DNA of 64,000 nt, from positions 62,001 through 126,000 of the forward strand of contig CAKZYA010000023.1 of NCBI GenBank assembly GCA_937883755.1. Reading direction: 5' to 3'. Below, one piece after another: positions 23,201 to 32,715 of this stretch. The position numbers were made by a program, and so were the translations under genes. Below the pieces are notes generated by a model. It saw only the letters and a list, made by a program, of their open reading frames with translations. It was not told the DNA's origin and made no database searches. Origin of the DNA: an uncultured Flammeovirgaceae bacterium (GTDB lineage Bacteria > Bacteroidota > Bacteroidia > Cytophagales > Cyclobacteriaceae). Every line of letters begins with the position of its first letter. The first letter of the stretch is position 1.

Positions 23201-23833
23201 GCTCAATTACGGGAAGCAATGGTCCTAGAGGCTACTCTTCTGGAAAGCTGTTATCTGGAGAATCTGGGAGATTTTCAGTTCGCCGTTCATCGGCTACCCA
23301 CCGAAGCCCAGCTCGCCCCAGTCTTCGGGATGGAAGTAGGCTACTTCAATAAAGATGCTTACTTGGATGTTCTGCTGGTAGGAAATTCTTACGCTACCGA
23401 AGTGCGCACCGGACGCTACGATGCCTTCACTGGGCTTTGTTTGTGGGGTGATGGTAACGGAAACTTCGCAGTTGTCCCTTCTGCTCAAAGTGGCTTTTGG
23501 GTAACCGGAGATGCTAAGTCTATCGCTCGCCTTTCCCGAGTTGACGGTAAGCCTTGGTATTTAGTAACCCAAAATAATGATCCTTTACTGAGTTACGAGC
23601 TAGCGCAAAATTTACCTATTCAAACTATACCCTGGCAGGCTGATGATGCCTATGCGCGGCTTACCTATGCTGATGGACGCACTGAAAAAAGAGAACGATA
23701 CCAAGGGCAGGGCTACCTTAGTCAGTCTTCAGCACATCTGCCAGTACCCCAAGCCGTGACTTCAGTACAAATAACCAACATTCAGGGAGAAACGCGCGTC
23801 GTTAACGGTGAATCATTGGTGCGGGAAAAATAG
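20237..23833 (+). CDS. FG-GAP/VCBS repeat lipoprotein with ASPIC/UnbV domain (CRTAC1 family)
   Basis: The 1198-residue protein starts with a lipoprotein signal (lipobox LLAC, in WIAGSFLLACQPHGES). It contains many FG-GAP/VCBS Ca-binding loops (VGDINNDNLPDLFFA, VDINQDGWLDMYV, FDYDQDGDLDMYL, YADLDGDGDLDYV and others), predicted to form two beta-propellers. An ASPIC/UnbV domain lies between them, near residues 535-605 (GIGTKVWCYGNGQI and FGLGDQAAVDSLIIRW). Such proteins often sit beside SusC/SusD pairs in Bacteroidota. It is probably surface exposed and may bind glycans or protein. No enzymatic role can be assigned. It is convergent with the 23782-24201 gene and overlaps it by 52 bp. Confidence 0.88.
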   Translation: MIHRFSHVVGWIAGSFLLACQPHGESSHERLLVLHSPEETGVTFANQLHESEALNILTFEYFYNGAGVGVGDINNDNLPDLFFAANMGENRLYLNKGSWQFEDITQPAGVGAPGKWATGVAMVDINQDGWLDMYVCYAGPLADPWKRANELYINQQNGTFSEQAKEYGLADTGHSTQVTFFDYDQDGDLDMYLLTNITDQTGPNVIRPKRNDGNMVNTDRLYRNEGVGGNGHPVFTDVSSSAGITYEGYGLGVAIADINQDNWPDIYVSNDYLSNDLLYINNRDGTGRQPAFDEQASEYLQHQSYSAMGNDVADYNNDGQMDIITLDMLPPDNYRQKLMIGATNYNRYYSEQRASYHPQFMRNTLQLHQGLNARGEPHFSEIGQLAGIHATDWSWSALWMDIDNDGWRDLTITNGYPRDITNRDFASYKMQEFQQASYDATMQRRFMEALESLEGAYLPNVVFQNQGDLTFADRSEDWGFTQPSYSTGAAYADLDGDGDLDYVTNNTNAPAFLYENKANERLDHHYLSIQLAGSENNLRGIGTKVWCYGNGQIQYAEHYPIRGFQSTVQAGVHFGLGDQAAVDSLIIRWPDGQRQTLRNIPADQQVVVHYQDASRMEEKAPLGTQRNLFQKSSPSFGLDFQHQEPHYNDFALQPLLPHKYSQQGPGLAVGDVNGDGWEDFFVGGAFRQSGQVFIQQPGESFISRPLDLDSTAFAEDHGALLFDADQDGDQDLYVVSGGNEFQADSPYYQDRLYTNDGQGNFTLATDALPKLTTPGGSISAHDFDQDGDLDVFVGGRNLPQQFPLPGRSYLLENQQGTFVDVTLAKTPDLAGIGMVTSALWTDVNNDHQVDLMVVGEWMSPTVFKNTGGHFEKAKVSFFYQDTVSSAQGWWNSLVGGDFDQDGDTDYLAGNLGLNSPYTATEQAPLQLYVDDFNQDQTVDAILSNPSTENKRFPVAPRDDMLHQITQLKSQFTSYHDYAQAELEDVFSPAQLREAMVLEATLLESCYLENLGDFQFAVHRLPTEAQLAPVFGMEVGYFNKDAYLDVLLVGNSYATEVRTGRYDAFTGLCLWGDGNGNFAVVPSAQSGFWVTGDAKSIARLSRVDGKPWYLVTQNNDPLLSYELAQNLPIQTIPWQADDAYARLTYADGRTEKRERYQGQGYLSQSSAHLPVPQAVTSVQITNIQGETRVVNGESLVREK

Positions 23834-24201
23834 CGGATTTCGTAGCGCGTTTGCTCACCGCCTTGCCAGAGGGGTGTTTTTTCTTTCATCAAGATCATCT
23901 GCTCATTAGACAACCGGACAATCGTAAATTGGCTTAGCGGCGAACGCAGTTGATCCAGATAATATAGCGTATCCTTCTCAATGTAGTACGGTAAGGTCTG
24001 GCTACCCTCGGAGCGTTTCATCGTTACTTGCGTGGAGTCATAACGATACGTTTCGTTCCAGTGCTGGGCGGGGCTACGGTACGTAAACCCGTTGTAAAAG
24101 GTAGCCACCGAGTCAACTTGCCACTGCCCGATAATAGTTTCTGCATGATCAGACTGGCACGAGACCGACAATAATAGCGTTAGCAGAAGCACATATTTCA
24201 T
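23782..24201 (-). CDS. small lipoprotein, lipocalin-like pattern, 139 aa
   Basis: The start MKYVLLLTLLLSVSCQSDH gives a lipobox (SVSC), and the mature part begins QSDHAETIIGQWQVDSV, the IIGxW start seen in small lipocalin-like domains, with alternating strands after it. It is 139 residues long. The 3' end overlaps the end of the large convergent FG-GAP gene by 52 bp on the other strand, an unusual arrangement that suggests genome compaction or a recent change of stop. The ligand is unknown. Confidence 0.65.
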   Translation of the reverse strand: MKYVLLLTLLLSVSCQSDHAETIIGQWQVDSVATFYNGFTYRSPAQHWNETYRYDSTQVTMKRSEGSQTLPYYIEKDTLYYLDQLRSPLSQFTIVRLSNEQMILMKEKTPLWQGGEQTRYEIRYFSRTNDSPLTTRVSP

Positions 24202-24296
24202 AATGGGGTAGATGTACATTTACCAACTTCTGAAGACAAAAGGTGTTCTCCCTGGAACAGATCCGGGGAAAGACCGCAGAAGCTTCAATCAAGTAC

Positions 24297-25736
24297 TTAA
24301 TAGTCTGGGTTTTGTTCTAGCACCCCGTTGCTCAAATCGATTTCCCGTTGGGGAATGGCGAATAAATAGTGCTTAGGCCGCTGAAAATTTCGTGATGGAT
24401 CGAACGTTCCCCGGTCTTCCGCGTAGATCGCTACGATGTCTACCAGTCCCGCTTTATCCCAGCGAATGAGGTCTTGATGACGTTGGTTTTCTCCCGCCAA
24501 CTCCACCCGTCGTTCGTGAATAATATCATCCATTGTTGCCCCGGTGATGGGCGACAAGCCCGCCCGCTGACGTACTGCATTGAGTTCTGTATCACCGTTT
24601 TGACCCGAGCGGATTTTAGCCTCGGCTACCAGCAAATACACATCGGCTGACCGTAGAATTGGCACATTTTGTCCGTCATTTAAGCCGCCAGTTTCCCGCC
24701 AGGAAGCGTACTTTTGAAAGTGATAGCCTGTTTGGGATAAATCCGAAGTGTACTCGGTCATACCCTGGTCACCGCCCAAGTCGACCATTTCGCCCGGTAG
24801 CAATAGCGAGTGGTCTAGGCGAGGATCGTTCTCCTCAAACTCTTTTACCAGATTATCTACTGGTTCGTGAAAATCCCAGCCGCCCCAGGGACGAGGGGTA
24901 GTGTAAATCCGGTGTGCTGTTCCCGCCCAACCGTCCAGTGCTTGTACGGCGAATAGCATCTCAGGATTGTTCTCGGTGGCAATAGCGAAATTATCCCCAA
25001 AGGAAGGAGCCAATTCGTAGGGGCCGTTAATCACGCGGGTACCAACCTCAAGGGCATTGGCAAAATCTTCTTGGTACATATACAGCTTGGTCAGAAACCC
25101 CCAAACGGTTCCCTGAGTGGGCCGTCCTAGGTTAGCCTCGTCGTGAGTCGGTGGTAGCAAATCCGCCGCACGGAGCCAGTCGGACTCAATTTGGCCGTAG
25201 GTTTCTTCTAAGCTAGCCCGCGGCTTATTGTAATTGTTCTCCCGCACATCTTCTTCTAAAATTAGGGGAACGCCCCCGTAGATGACCGCTAGTCGCCAGT
25301 AGGTGAAACCTCGCATAAAGTGTGCTTCACCCAGCGTTCGCTCTTTCAAGGTCTGATCCATCTCAATATCCGGTACGTTCATCAGCACGGCATTGGCCCG
25401 AGAGATAATTTCGTACTTAGGTCGCCAGCTAAAAGCCAGTTGAGCGTTATCCGGATCAAAAGTAAACTCTTCAATGGCCTGATCTTCCCCGTGATCGCCC
25501 GCTCGCCACTGATCGTCCGATGGAATATCGAAGGTGTGTTCGGCGTGTCCGTAAAAATCGTGGTCTCGTAAGACCTCGTACATGGCGTTAGCCGCGGCCA
25601 CCGCATCATCGCCATTGCGCCAGAAGTCAGCCGAAGTAGATTGTCCGTAAGGGGTTGATTCCAGCAAATCGTCTTGGCAACGGGCTACGAATAACATCGT
25701 TAAGCCAATCAGAGAAAATATGCTTAGTTTTTTCAT
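24297..25736 (-). CDS. susD: SusD/RagB-family surface glycan-binding lipoprotein
   Basis: The 479-residue product has a lipobox (LFVARCQDDLLE) and the SusD/RagB features: an N-terminal half with TPR-like helices (ADFWRNGDDAVAAANAMYEV; EAHFMRGFTYWRLAVIYGGV) and a C-terminal end with RRVELAGENQRHQDLIRW and PKHYLFAIPQREIDLSNG. It would cap the SusC channel and bind the substrate. It lies immediately downstream of SusC (27 bp), in one leftward operon. The substrate is unknown, since no glycosidase gene is present. Confidence 0.93.
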   Translation of the reverse strand: MKKLSIFSLIGLTMLFVARCQDDLLESTPYGQSTSADFWRNGDDAVAAANAMYEVLRDHDFYGHAEHTFDIPSDDQWRAGDHGEDQAIEEFTFDPDNAQLAFSWRPKYEIISRANAVLMNVPDIEMDQTLKERTLGEAHFMRGFTYWRLAVIYGGVPLILEEDVRENNYNKPRASLEETYGQIESDWLRAADLLPPTHDEANLGRPTQGTVWGFLTKLYMYQEDFANALEVGTRVINGPYELAPSFGDNFAIATENNPEMLFAVQALDGWAGTAHRIYTTPRPWGGWDFHEPVDNLVKEFEENDPRLDHSLLLPGEMVDLGGDQGMTEYTSDLSQTGYHFQKYASWRETGGLNDGQNVPILRSADVYLLVAEAKIRSGQNGDTELNAVRQRAGLSPITGATMDDIIHERRVELAGENQRHQDLIRWDKAGLVDIVAIYAEDRGTFDPSRNFQRPKHYLFAIPQREIDLSNGVLEQNPDY

Positions 25737-25762
25737 GATTATCTAAAGTTGCTTCAGTGGGT

Positions 25763-28700
25763 TTAGAAAGTAATAGTTGCTCCCAGCGTCCAGGTACGAG
25801 CCTGCGGATACTGGGCGTAATCTACATTTAACTGAAAGTTCCGATTCGGATCATTCACGTCCAAGAATCCTAGCTCAGGGTCTAGTCCGGAATACTGCGT
25901 GATGGTAAAGACGTTTTGCCCCGTCACGTAGAAGCGGGCGCGAGAAATACCAGCCTGTTCAGTAAGTGTTTGGGGTAGCGTATAACCTAGCGTAATATTC
26001 TTCAATCGGAAGAAATCTCCTGATTCAATGAACAAGTCCGAAGTACGATGATTGAGATTATCTCGCCGGGTGGTCATCCGGGGAATGCTGTTACTGGTGT
26101 TGGGCTCGTTCCATCGGTTCACTGTTTCGGCGTACATGTTAAAAGGATAGGTTGGGTCAAGCCCTTGCATGCGGTCAGCGTTGTAGATGTCTACTCCAGC
26201 ATTACCAAGGAAAAACAGAGCGAGATCAAATCCTTTATAACCAACATTAGCGTTCAGACCGTACACCATCGCCGGGTGCGGGCTACCGATAATCTCCCGG
26301 TCTTCCTCGTCAATCAGTCCGTCACCGTTCAAGTCCACAAAGCGCACATCGCCCGGTTGAATTAACCCATCCGCTCGACGAGGGTCGTTGGCGATGCTAG
26401 GATCAGCCTCAATGTCGGCTTCGGTTTGGTAAAGCCCGTTAGTACGCCAGCCAAAAAAGGTAGCAATCGGTTCTCCCTCAAAGGTACGAACAATCTCCTG
26501 GTTGGGCCGGCCGTAGCGACGAGCCGCTAGGAAATTACCATCAAATAACTGAGTTACTTCATTTTGAATGAAGGAAGCATTACCGCTGATGCTGTAGCTG
26601 AAATCACCGAACGTTTTCCGGTACGAAAGTTCAATCTCTAATCCCTGGTTCCGCAACTCGCCCACGTTGCGGTCGGGCACACTAGCCGTACCAATAGTGC
26701 CAATGGTAGGTGGCGCCAACAGCATATCGCGGGTATCTTTGATGAAGTAGTTAAAGTTGGCCAGTAACTGATTCTCCAGTAAGCCTACCTCCAGACCAAC
26801 ATTGAGCATCTGGGCAGTTTCCCAGGAAATATCCGGGTTAGGAATCCGGCTTTGCGCCGCTCCTACCACTTCTTGTCCTCCAAATGAGTAACGTTCTCCA
26901 CTTCTGATCAGGGCTAAGTACTGGAGCCGCGCTACGTTCTGATTACCCAATTGCCCCCAGCCGGCAGTAAGTTTTAGGTTGCTAATAAATGAATGATTGG
27001 CAAAAAAGGCTTCCTCCGAAATACGCCAACCCGCTGAGAATGCGGGAAAGTAGCCCCAACGATTGCCATCGGCAAAGCGGGAAGATCCATCGGCCCGGAA
27101 GGTAGCGGTTAATAAGTAGCGGTTAGCGAAAGAATAATTCGCTCGTCCAAACCATGACTCTAGGGCATCGTAACTTCTTCCGCCCTGAGTTCGGTCGGGA
27201 GTATCCCCGGCACTTAGGTAACGCTGGTCAGGCGACTCATCGGGAAAATCTAAGGCACGGGCTGAGAATTCGTCAATGTTAAACGTTTGGGAAGTATAGC
27301 CACCCACTAGGTTCAACGAGTGGTTTTGCCCGAAAGCTCGGTTGTACGATAAGAAGTATTCCATCAGTAAAGAATAATCTTCCCGGTATTGCCGCTCCAG
27401 TCGGTTTCGGTCGTTTTGACGGATTTGCTCATCAATAATGATGTCAAAATCGTGGCGATCGCGGATCGTAGCATCCAGTCCGAAGTTGGCTTTCAGGGTT
27501 AAATTCTCGAGAATATCAAACTCCCCCGTCAGGCTACCCAATAGACGGTGACGGGTGGTTTGTTCGTCTTCGGTATCTACCGTGAAAATAGGGTTGTTAA
27601 TATCGCCGAATTCGCCGCTGACCTGAGAGGAACCATAACCACCCTCATCGGTGCGCACCGGTAAGCCCGGATGGAAGCGAATCGCGCTCCATAGCACTCC
27701 GGTTTGAGCGGAATTTGTATTAAGAAAGTTTTCGTTCTGGGAGGTCAATTGCAGACTTTCTCCGATGCGGAACCGGGAGCCAATTTTATGATCGGAATTT
27801 ACCCGCAGGCTGTACCGTCGGAAAAAAGAATTTCTGACCATCCCCTCCTCATTATAATACCCTGCCGAAATAAGAAAGGAAGAGTTTTCGCTTCCTCCTC
27901 TTAGGGACACATCAATATTTTGCACCTGTCCACTACCCAATAGTTCATCTTGCCAGTTAGTACGTTGCGTTTGGTACTGCGGGTCTTCCCAAATCGGGTT
28001 AATGTCAATACCGTCGTTGATGTAGCGTTCCCGCTTCAGCTCAGCTAGGGTTGGCGCGTCTAGCACATCAATGGTGTTGATGGCATTGGAAACTCCGGTG
28101 TAGCCGTTGACCGTAAATTCCAAATCCTGCTGAAAATCACCCCGTTTGGTGGTAATGATAATCACCCCGTTGGCAGCCCGGGTGCCGTAGATCGCTGAGG
28201 CCGAAGCATCTTTAAGAACTTCAATGGATTCAATATCGTTGGGGTTGACATCATTAATATTCCCAGCTGGCACTCCATCAATGACAACCAGCGGATCAGC
28301 ATTATTAACCGTTCCCGTTCCCCGAATTCGGATAGAACCACCCGCACCCGGCGCGCCCCCGTTACGCACCACATTTACCCCGGCGGCCCGGCCCTGTAAG
28401 GCCTGAGAAGCTCCGGCTACGGGTAAGTTCTCGATCTGATTGCCCTTCACCGAAGAAACGGCTCCGGTCACATCCCGCTTTTCCTGGGTTCCATAACCCA
28501 CAACGACTACTTCGGATAGTTGGGTGGCGTCTTCCACCAGGGCTAGATCAATTTGAGATCGTCCGTTTATTACTACCTCCTGGGCGGTATAGCCGATGTA
28601 GGAGAAAACCAGTACGTTGTTCTTTTCCGGCACTTCCAGTGCGTAGTAACCGTCCAGGTCGGTGACCGTTCCAGTGTTGGTTCCTTTGATGATGACGTTC

Positions 28701-28858
28701 ACCCCCGGTAGTGATCCACCGTCCGTGTCGGCAGTAACCGTTCCTCGAACCGTATTTACTTGAGAAAAGGCGAGACTAGGTAACAAAAGTAAGATCACCC
28801 AAGGTACCTTGGTTAGCAAAACCTTAGGGTGAAGCGACAGTAAAAAAGTAGTATACAT
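25763..28858 (-). CDS. susC: SusC/RagA TonB-dependent outer-membrane receptor
   Basis: The 1031-residue protein has a signal peptide, then a carboxypeptidase-regulatory-like domain (VRGTVTADTDGGSLPGVNVI, TDLDGYYALEVPEKNN), the SusC signature EVVVVGYGTQEKRDVTGA, a plug with IRGTGTVNNADPLVVIDG, and a long beta-barrel ending in WTLGATITF. No STN domain is present, so a direct FecR-type sigma circuit is not expected. It forms a pair with the downstream SusD for TonB-driven uptake of an oligomer. Confidence 0.94.
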   Translation of the reverse strand: MYTTFLLSLHPKVLLTKVPWVILLLLPSLAFSQVNTVRGTVTADTDGGSLPGVNVIIKGTNTGTVTDLDGYYALEVPEKNNVLVFSYIGYTAQEVVINGRSQIDLALVEDATQLSEVVVVGYGTQEKRDVTGAVSSVKGNQIENLPVAGASQALQGRAAGVNVVRNGGAPGAGGSIRIRGTGTVNNADPLVVIDGVPAGNINDVNPNDIESIEVLKDASASAIYGTRAANGVIIITTKRGDFQQDLEFTVNGYTGVSNAINTIDVLDAPTLAELKRERYINDGIDINPIWEDPQYQTQRTNWQDELLGSGQVQNIDVSLRGGSENSSFLISAGYYNEEGMVRNSFFRRYSLRVNSDHKIGSRFRIGESLQLTSQNENFLNTNSAQTGVLWSAIRFHPGLPVRTDEGGYGSSQVSGEFGDINNPIFTVDTEDEQTTRHRLLGSLTGEFDILENLTLKANFGLDATIRDRHDFDIIIDEQIRQNDRNRLERQYREDYSLLMEYFLSYNRAFGQNHSLNLVGGYTSQTFNIDEFSARALDFPDESPDQRYLSAGDTPDRTQGGRSYDALESWFGRANYSFANRYLLTATFRADGSSRFADGNRWGYFPAFSAGWRISEEAFFANHSFISNLKLTAGWGQLGNQNVARLQYLALIRSGERYSFGGQEVVGAAQSRIPNPDISWETAQMLNVGLEVGLLENQLLANFNYFIKDTRDMLLAPPTIGTIGTASVPDRNVGELRNQGLEIELSYRKTFGDFSYSISGNASFIQNEVTQLFDGNFLAARRYGRPNQEIVRTFEGEPIATFFGWRTNGLYQTEADIEADPSIANDPRRADGLIQPGDVRFVDLNGDGLIDEEDREIIGSPHPAMVYGLNANVGYKGFDLALFFLGNAGVDIYNADRMQGLDPTYPFNMYAETVNRWNEPNTSNSIPRMTTRRDNLNHRTSDLFIESGDFFRLKNITLGYTLPQTLTEQAGISRARFYVTGQNVFTITQYSGLDPELGFLDVNDPNRNFQLNVDYAQYPQARTWTLGATITF

Positions 28859-29011
28859 GGAAATAGAGTTGGTTGCGAGTTGTAAAGCAGATTCTCTATT
28901 TCATACGGACGAAAGGGGCTACTTCAACACCCCCTTATTTACTGGCTGACAAGGGTGAAATTACCGAATATCGGTGAATACTTATGTTAAGTTTTTGTTA
29001 ACATATGCCCG
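28859..29011. promoter_or_regulatory. probable promoter region of the susCD operon
   Basis: This gap between the SusC start and the fragment ending at 29012 is AT-rich near 28960-29003 (TTAAGTTTTTGTTAACATAT) and is the only place for the operon promoter. No sigma-ABfr box (TTG near -33, TAnnTTTG near -7) could be placed with confidence. Confidence 0.3.
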
Positions 29012-29245
29012 TTAAGCGGGTGGCTCCAGTCGGGCACTTTGGACAGGGACGCGCATCACATGCGTTTGTTTGAGCGAATAATCTCGCTCGCCCAGTGTAT
29101 TTAGATATTTCCAGCGAATTTCGGCAGCCTGCGGAGTAAGTAGCAGTTCTACGTAACCGTGGTCGCTCAGGTTGACATGGTAAACGTGCGGATTGTATTC
29201 TGGTGATAAATAGACCTGTCTAACCCGTTCTACTGTTTCATACAA
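29012..29245 (-). pseudogene. C-terminal fragment of a PhoD-like alkaline phosphatase
   Basis: The 77-residue frame contains SPEYNPHVYHVNLSDHGYVE, then LLLTPQAAEIRWKYLNTLGE, which matches the C-terminal end of PhoD-family phosphatases/phosphodiesterases (NPH----N---HGY---D-TP------W-Y). The metallophosphatase core is absent, and no start region or signal is visible upstream, so it is a scrap. It lies at the border between the AT-richer and GC-richer halves of the window. Confidence 0.5.
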
Positions 29246-29350
29246 TTATCATATACTACCCATCTACCGGCACCACGGCGGCTTTGGTTAGCTTTCCTTC
29301 TAAATCCTTATCCGGTAGAACAACCACGACCGATCGTGGGTTAGTGTTCT

Positions 29351-30811
29351 ATGCCAGGAATCAATGTGGTATGGTTTAAACGCGACTTTCGGCTCAGCGA
29401 TCACGCCCCGTTGCGAGCTGCCATGCTGCGGCAAGCGCCAACGCTGTTACTTACTTTTTTAGAGCCTTCCCTGCAGGCGGATCCCTGCTGCGATGCTCGC
29501 CACTGGCGGTTTGTTCAGCAGTCGGTGCAAGCCATCAATGAGCAACTCTCGGTATACCAAACCCAGCTGTATGTACTGGCCTACGAGGTGCTACCGGTCT
29601 TCGGCTGGCTGCACCAGCAAGTGGGAATCGCTGAGCTTCTTTCTTACCAGGAAACCGGTCTGGCCGCGACCTACCGCCGGGACCGGGCGGTGAGCACCTT
29701 TTGCCGAACGAACCTTATCCGCTGGCAAGAGTGTGAAATGAATGCGATCCAGCGCAACCGAGCCAACCGTCAAACGTGGCGAGAGGAATGGGACTCATAT
29801 ATGGCTCGCCCGCAGGATCAGGTGCTGTTGGAACGTATCCGCTGGGCGGAATGGCCACAGGGAAACCCTGCGCCATTTCAGCCGCTGGCGGCTTCGGCCT
29901 TAGCCACCCTACCCGTGGCCGAGCAGCAACCCGGCGGGCGGGAGTACGGAAAAAAATACTTCACCAGCTTTTTAGACACCCGGCACCGGGGTTATCGTAC
30001 CAGCCTCTCCAAGCCCCAGGCAAGCCGGATCAGCTGCAGCCGGCTGAGCCCGTATCTGGCCTGGGGTAACCTCAGCGTCCGGGAAGTCTACCAGGCCACT
30101 CAGCTACAACAAGGGGGTAACCGGGATTTAGAGGCCTTTCTGTCCCGCTTGCGCTGGCAGGCCCACTTTATTCAAAAGTTTGAATCCGAATGCCGCATCG
30201 AGCGCGAAAATATGAACCGCGGCTACGATAGTATCCGTCAGCAGTCTCGTAAGGATTGGATCCAGGCCTGGGAACTGGGTCAAACTGGGTTTCCTTTCAT
30301 TGACGCCTGTATGCGCTGCGTGCAGCAGACGGGTTACCTCCATTTTCGGGGGCGCGCCATGCTGGTCACCTTTTTAACCCACCATTTATGGCAGCCCTGG
30401 CAAGCGGGGGCGGCGTTCTTAGCCCGGCAGTTTTTGGACTTTGAGCCGGGCATTCATTTTGCCCAGTTTCAAATGCAAGCCTCAACGACGGGCATTCATA
30501 CGGTACGGACGTATAATCCGGTAAAACAATCGCTCGAACACGACCCTCAGGGGTACTTTATAAAACGCTGGGTTCCCGAACTACAGCAGTTGCCCGCTCG
30601 CCTGGTGCACGAGCCCTGGCGGATGAATGCCCTAGAGCAGGGCTTGTTTCACTGCCGGCTGGGTCGGGATTATCCTGATCCGATCGTGGAGGCAGCCTCC
30701 GCTGGACGCTGGGCTCAAAAAACGCTGTGGCAGATCCAGCAGCAGCCCGAAGTACAACAAGAGGCTAAGCGGATTCTAGCCCGGCATACCACTCCCAACC
30801 GCCGGGGGTAA
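29351..30811 (+). CDS. photolyase / cryptochrome family protein (FAD-binding)
   Basis: The 486-residue protein has an N-terminal photolyase domain ([20 protein letters not shown]) and a C-terminal FAD-binding domain ([34 protein letters not shown]; the diagnostic [17 protein letters not shown] and [11 protein letters not shown]). It uses light to repair UV lesions in DNA or acts as a light sensor. The family cannot tell CPD from 6-4 repair from this alone. It is followed 111 bp later by the SRAP gene on the same strand, forming a UV/lesion-repair neighbourhood. Confidence 0.9.
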   Translation: MPGINVVWFKRDFRLSDHAPLRAAMLRQAPTLLLTFLEPSLQADPCCDARHWRFVQQSVQAINEQLSVYQTQLYVLAYEVLPVFGWLHQQVGIAELLSYQETGLAATYRRDRAVSTFCRTNLIRWQECEMNAIQRNRANRQTWREEWDSYMARPQDQVLLERIRWAEWPQGNPAPFQPLAASALATLPVAEQQPGGREYGKKYFTSFLDTRHRGYRTSLSKPQASRISCSRLSPYLAWGNLSVREVYQATQLQQGGNRDLEAFLSRLRWQAHFIQKFESECRIERENMNRGYDSIRQQSRKDWIQAWELGQTGFPFIDACMRCVQQTGYLHFRGRAMLVTFLTHHLWQPWQAGAAFLARQFLDFEPGIHFAQFQMQASTTGIHTVRTYNPVKQSLEHDPQGYFIKRWVPELQQLPARLVHEPWRMNALEQGLFHCRLGRDYPDPIVEAASAGRWAQKTLWQIQQQPEVQQEAKRILARHTTPNRRG

Positions 30812-30922
30812 GGTAGGAAGTTAACGATAAGATCAAAATATAGGTCTTTTGATAATGAATAATCCAGAGCTGGTATTTGCTTCCCGAAAATTGTCTATTA
30901 TCTTTAGTTAAACCCTCTTACC

Positions 30923-31693
30923 ATGTGCTACGATCTTAGCGTGAGTATCAAGACCCAGCTCTTTCTGGCCGAAGAACAATCAGGAACCGAGGTGGCCCAG
31001 CAGCTCGCGCTGAAGCTAGTCCCGCAAACTGATCTGCCCTTGCACCACAGCAGCGGATTTGAGCATCCTACGTTATTGGCCTATACCCAGGCCTCACCCC
31101 AGATGCCACACGTCGCCCAGTGGGGCTTGATACCCCCTTGGGCCAAGGACTGGCCACAAGCCCAGCAGTGGCGGGCAAAGACGTTGAATGCGCGGGGGGA
31201 AACCATGGTTTCTAAGCCTGCCTTTCGGGAAGCGGCCCAGCAGTTTCGCTGTCTTATTCCCGTTGACGGCTTTTTTGAACATCATCACCATCAAGCAAAA
31301 ACCTATCCCTATTATATCTACGCCCGTGACGCTTCGCCGTTGGTATTAGCAGGCTTAGCTAGTGAGTGGGTGGATCGGGAAACGGGCGAGGTCTTACTCA
31401 CCTTTAGTATTGTGACCACGCGGGGCAACGCCCTGCTGACCAAAATCCATAACAATCCTAAATTGGCGGGTCCGCGCATGCCCGTCATTCTGCCGCCTGA
31501 GCAGTGGCATCGCTGGTTGGATCCCGCGCTGGATCTATCCTATCCCACGGTGTTGGACTCGTTGCTTAGGAGTTATCCCGAGGAAAAACTCGCCGCCCAT
31601 ACCGTTGCGCGCCTGCGAGGCCGGGAGTATGCGGGCAATCTACCCTCGATCAAAGAACCTGTCGCCTACGAGGCACTCCCGAATTTATCTTAA
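30923..31693 (+). CDS. SRAP-domain protein (YedK/HMCES type)
   Basis: The ATG is followed directly by Cys (MCYDLSVSIK), so removal of Met leaves the Cys2 that forms a thiazolidine crosslink with abasic sites in single-stranded DNA. The other active-site residues are visible: Asn/Arg in LNARGETM, Glu in PVDGFFEHH and His in KIHNNPKLAGPRMPVIL. The length (256) is close to the family (about 220-240). Bacterial members are linked to the SOS response. It fits with the photolyase upstream and the polymerases elsewhere. Confidence 0.93.
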   Translation: MCYDLSVSIKTQLFLAEEQSGTEVAQQLALKLVPQTDLPLHHSSGFEHPTLLAYTQASPQMPHVAQWGLIPPWAKDWPQAQQWRAKTLNARGETMVSKPAFREAAQQFRCLIPVDGFFEHHHHQAKTYPYYIYARDASPLVLAGLASEWVDRETGEVLLTFSIVTTRGNALLTKIHNNPKLAGPRMPVILPPEQWHRWLDPALDLSYPTVLDSLLRSYPEEKLAAHTVARLRGREYAGNLPSIKEPVAYEALPNLS

Positions 31694-31743
31694 AAATGCC
31701 TACTGGTGATCTAAACCAGTACTAGTCAGTCGCTGGCGGTGTA

Positions 31744-32112
31744 TTACGACGTATTACCTCGCAGGCTTACTTCTTGGATTTTGGAAGCGGTACCACCGGT
31801 TGCCACCCCGAAGAGTAGGAGGTTCAGGCCCTGAGGGGGCCGTCGATGGAGTCGTCCCTGATGAGGGATCATGCCCCGCGGACGAGGGGTGGCTCTAACC
31901 AGCGGCGGCTTAGGCCCAAAGCGGGTACTCTCGCGCAGGATGTGCTGGGCCTGCAGGAAATCGGCACTGCTACTTCGCACCGGGCAACCCAGCTTCTACA
32001 GGTAGGCCGTGTAGCAGCCCGCCGCGTCTTTGTTATAGAAAAAGCGAATGCGCTGACGGTGGCAGGCCTTCCGCAGCGGGTCGAAGTGGGTTTTTCGCAT
32101 CCACTCAACCTA
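31744..32112 (-). pseudogene. possible degraded gene with two in-frame TAG codons
   Basis: Reading left, a frame with protein-like composition runs VEWMRKTHFDPLRKACHRQR, then FFYNKDAAGCYTAYL, TAG (31996-31998), KLGCPVRSSSADFLQAQHIL and on to TAA near 31744. Another TAG (32110-32112) interrupts it just upstream, after KTGNHYGPRA. Both TAG codons could come from CAG by C to T change. The domain is not recognised. It may instead be chance, because GC-rich DNA often has long frames. Confidence 0.3.
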
Positions 32113-32715
32113 AGCCCGTGGCCCGTAGTGGTTTCCGGTTTTGGTCAAAATCCGAGACAACGTTCGGATTTTTGCCTAAAAACACCGAAACAGTAATGCT
32201 AACACCGACTCTACCCACTAAGTAGGCGATTCAGCGGATTAGAAAAGAATAGAAAATAAAACATAACGAGTAGCCGGGATAGCCTGCACCCAAATGCACC
32301 AACGTGACGGCTCATCGCTTCAGCCGGCCACTGTTAAACCATGTGCAGGGCGTAGTACTCGCTGGGGCAGGACGAATAAACGGGTGGAGCCCGCCACGTA
32401 GTCTAGCAGTAGCATCCACCGTAGTTATCAGCTGCCTTCCCGGCTGCCGACTATTCGTTGCTGCTGCTATCACTGTAGATTGCGCTCGGGAAGCAAGCGA
32501 TCTAGTACCTCGATATAGGCTTACTTACTCACTTGTGTATGCCTTCCATAAAGTAGCTCTTTTTCGTCAACCTTGCGGTGCCTATCCATCCTCAAAGATT
32601 GTTTCTCAAGCAAGGGGGTAGAATTTCAGGAACCGACCCTCGAGCGAAGGGGAAATTTACGTATCTTCCCCCGGATTTTGTGTTGGTATCTTTATTCATA
32701 TCCTTTACTAGTACT
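32113..32715. other. gene-free gap before the HerA-like gene
   Basis: No protein-like frame is seen on either strand. A frame open from 32578 leads into the HerA-like gene, but the first 46 codons (to the ATG at 32716) do not look like that family. The stretch from about 32220 to 32270 is AT-rich and may hold a promoter. Confidence 0.3.

Noticed and set aside
5087-32112. Stop-codon reassignment or programmed readthrough
   Set aside because: All three stop codons interrupt genes, and intact genes use the same stops normally, so pseudogenes or errors are a simpler explanation.
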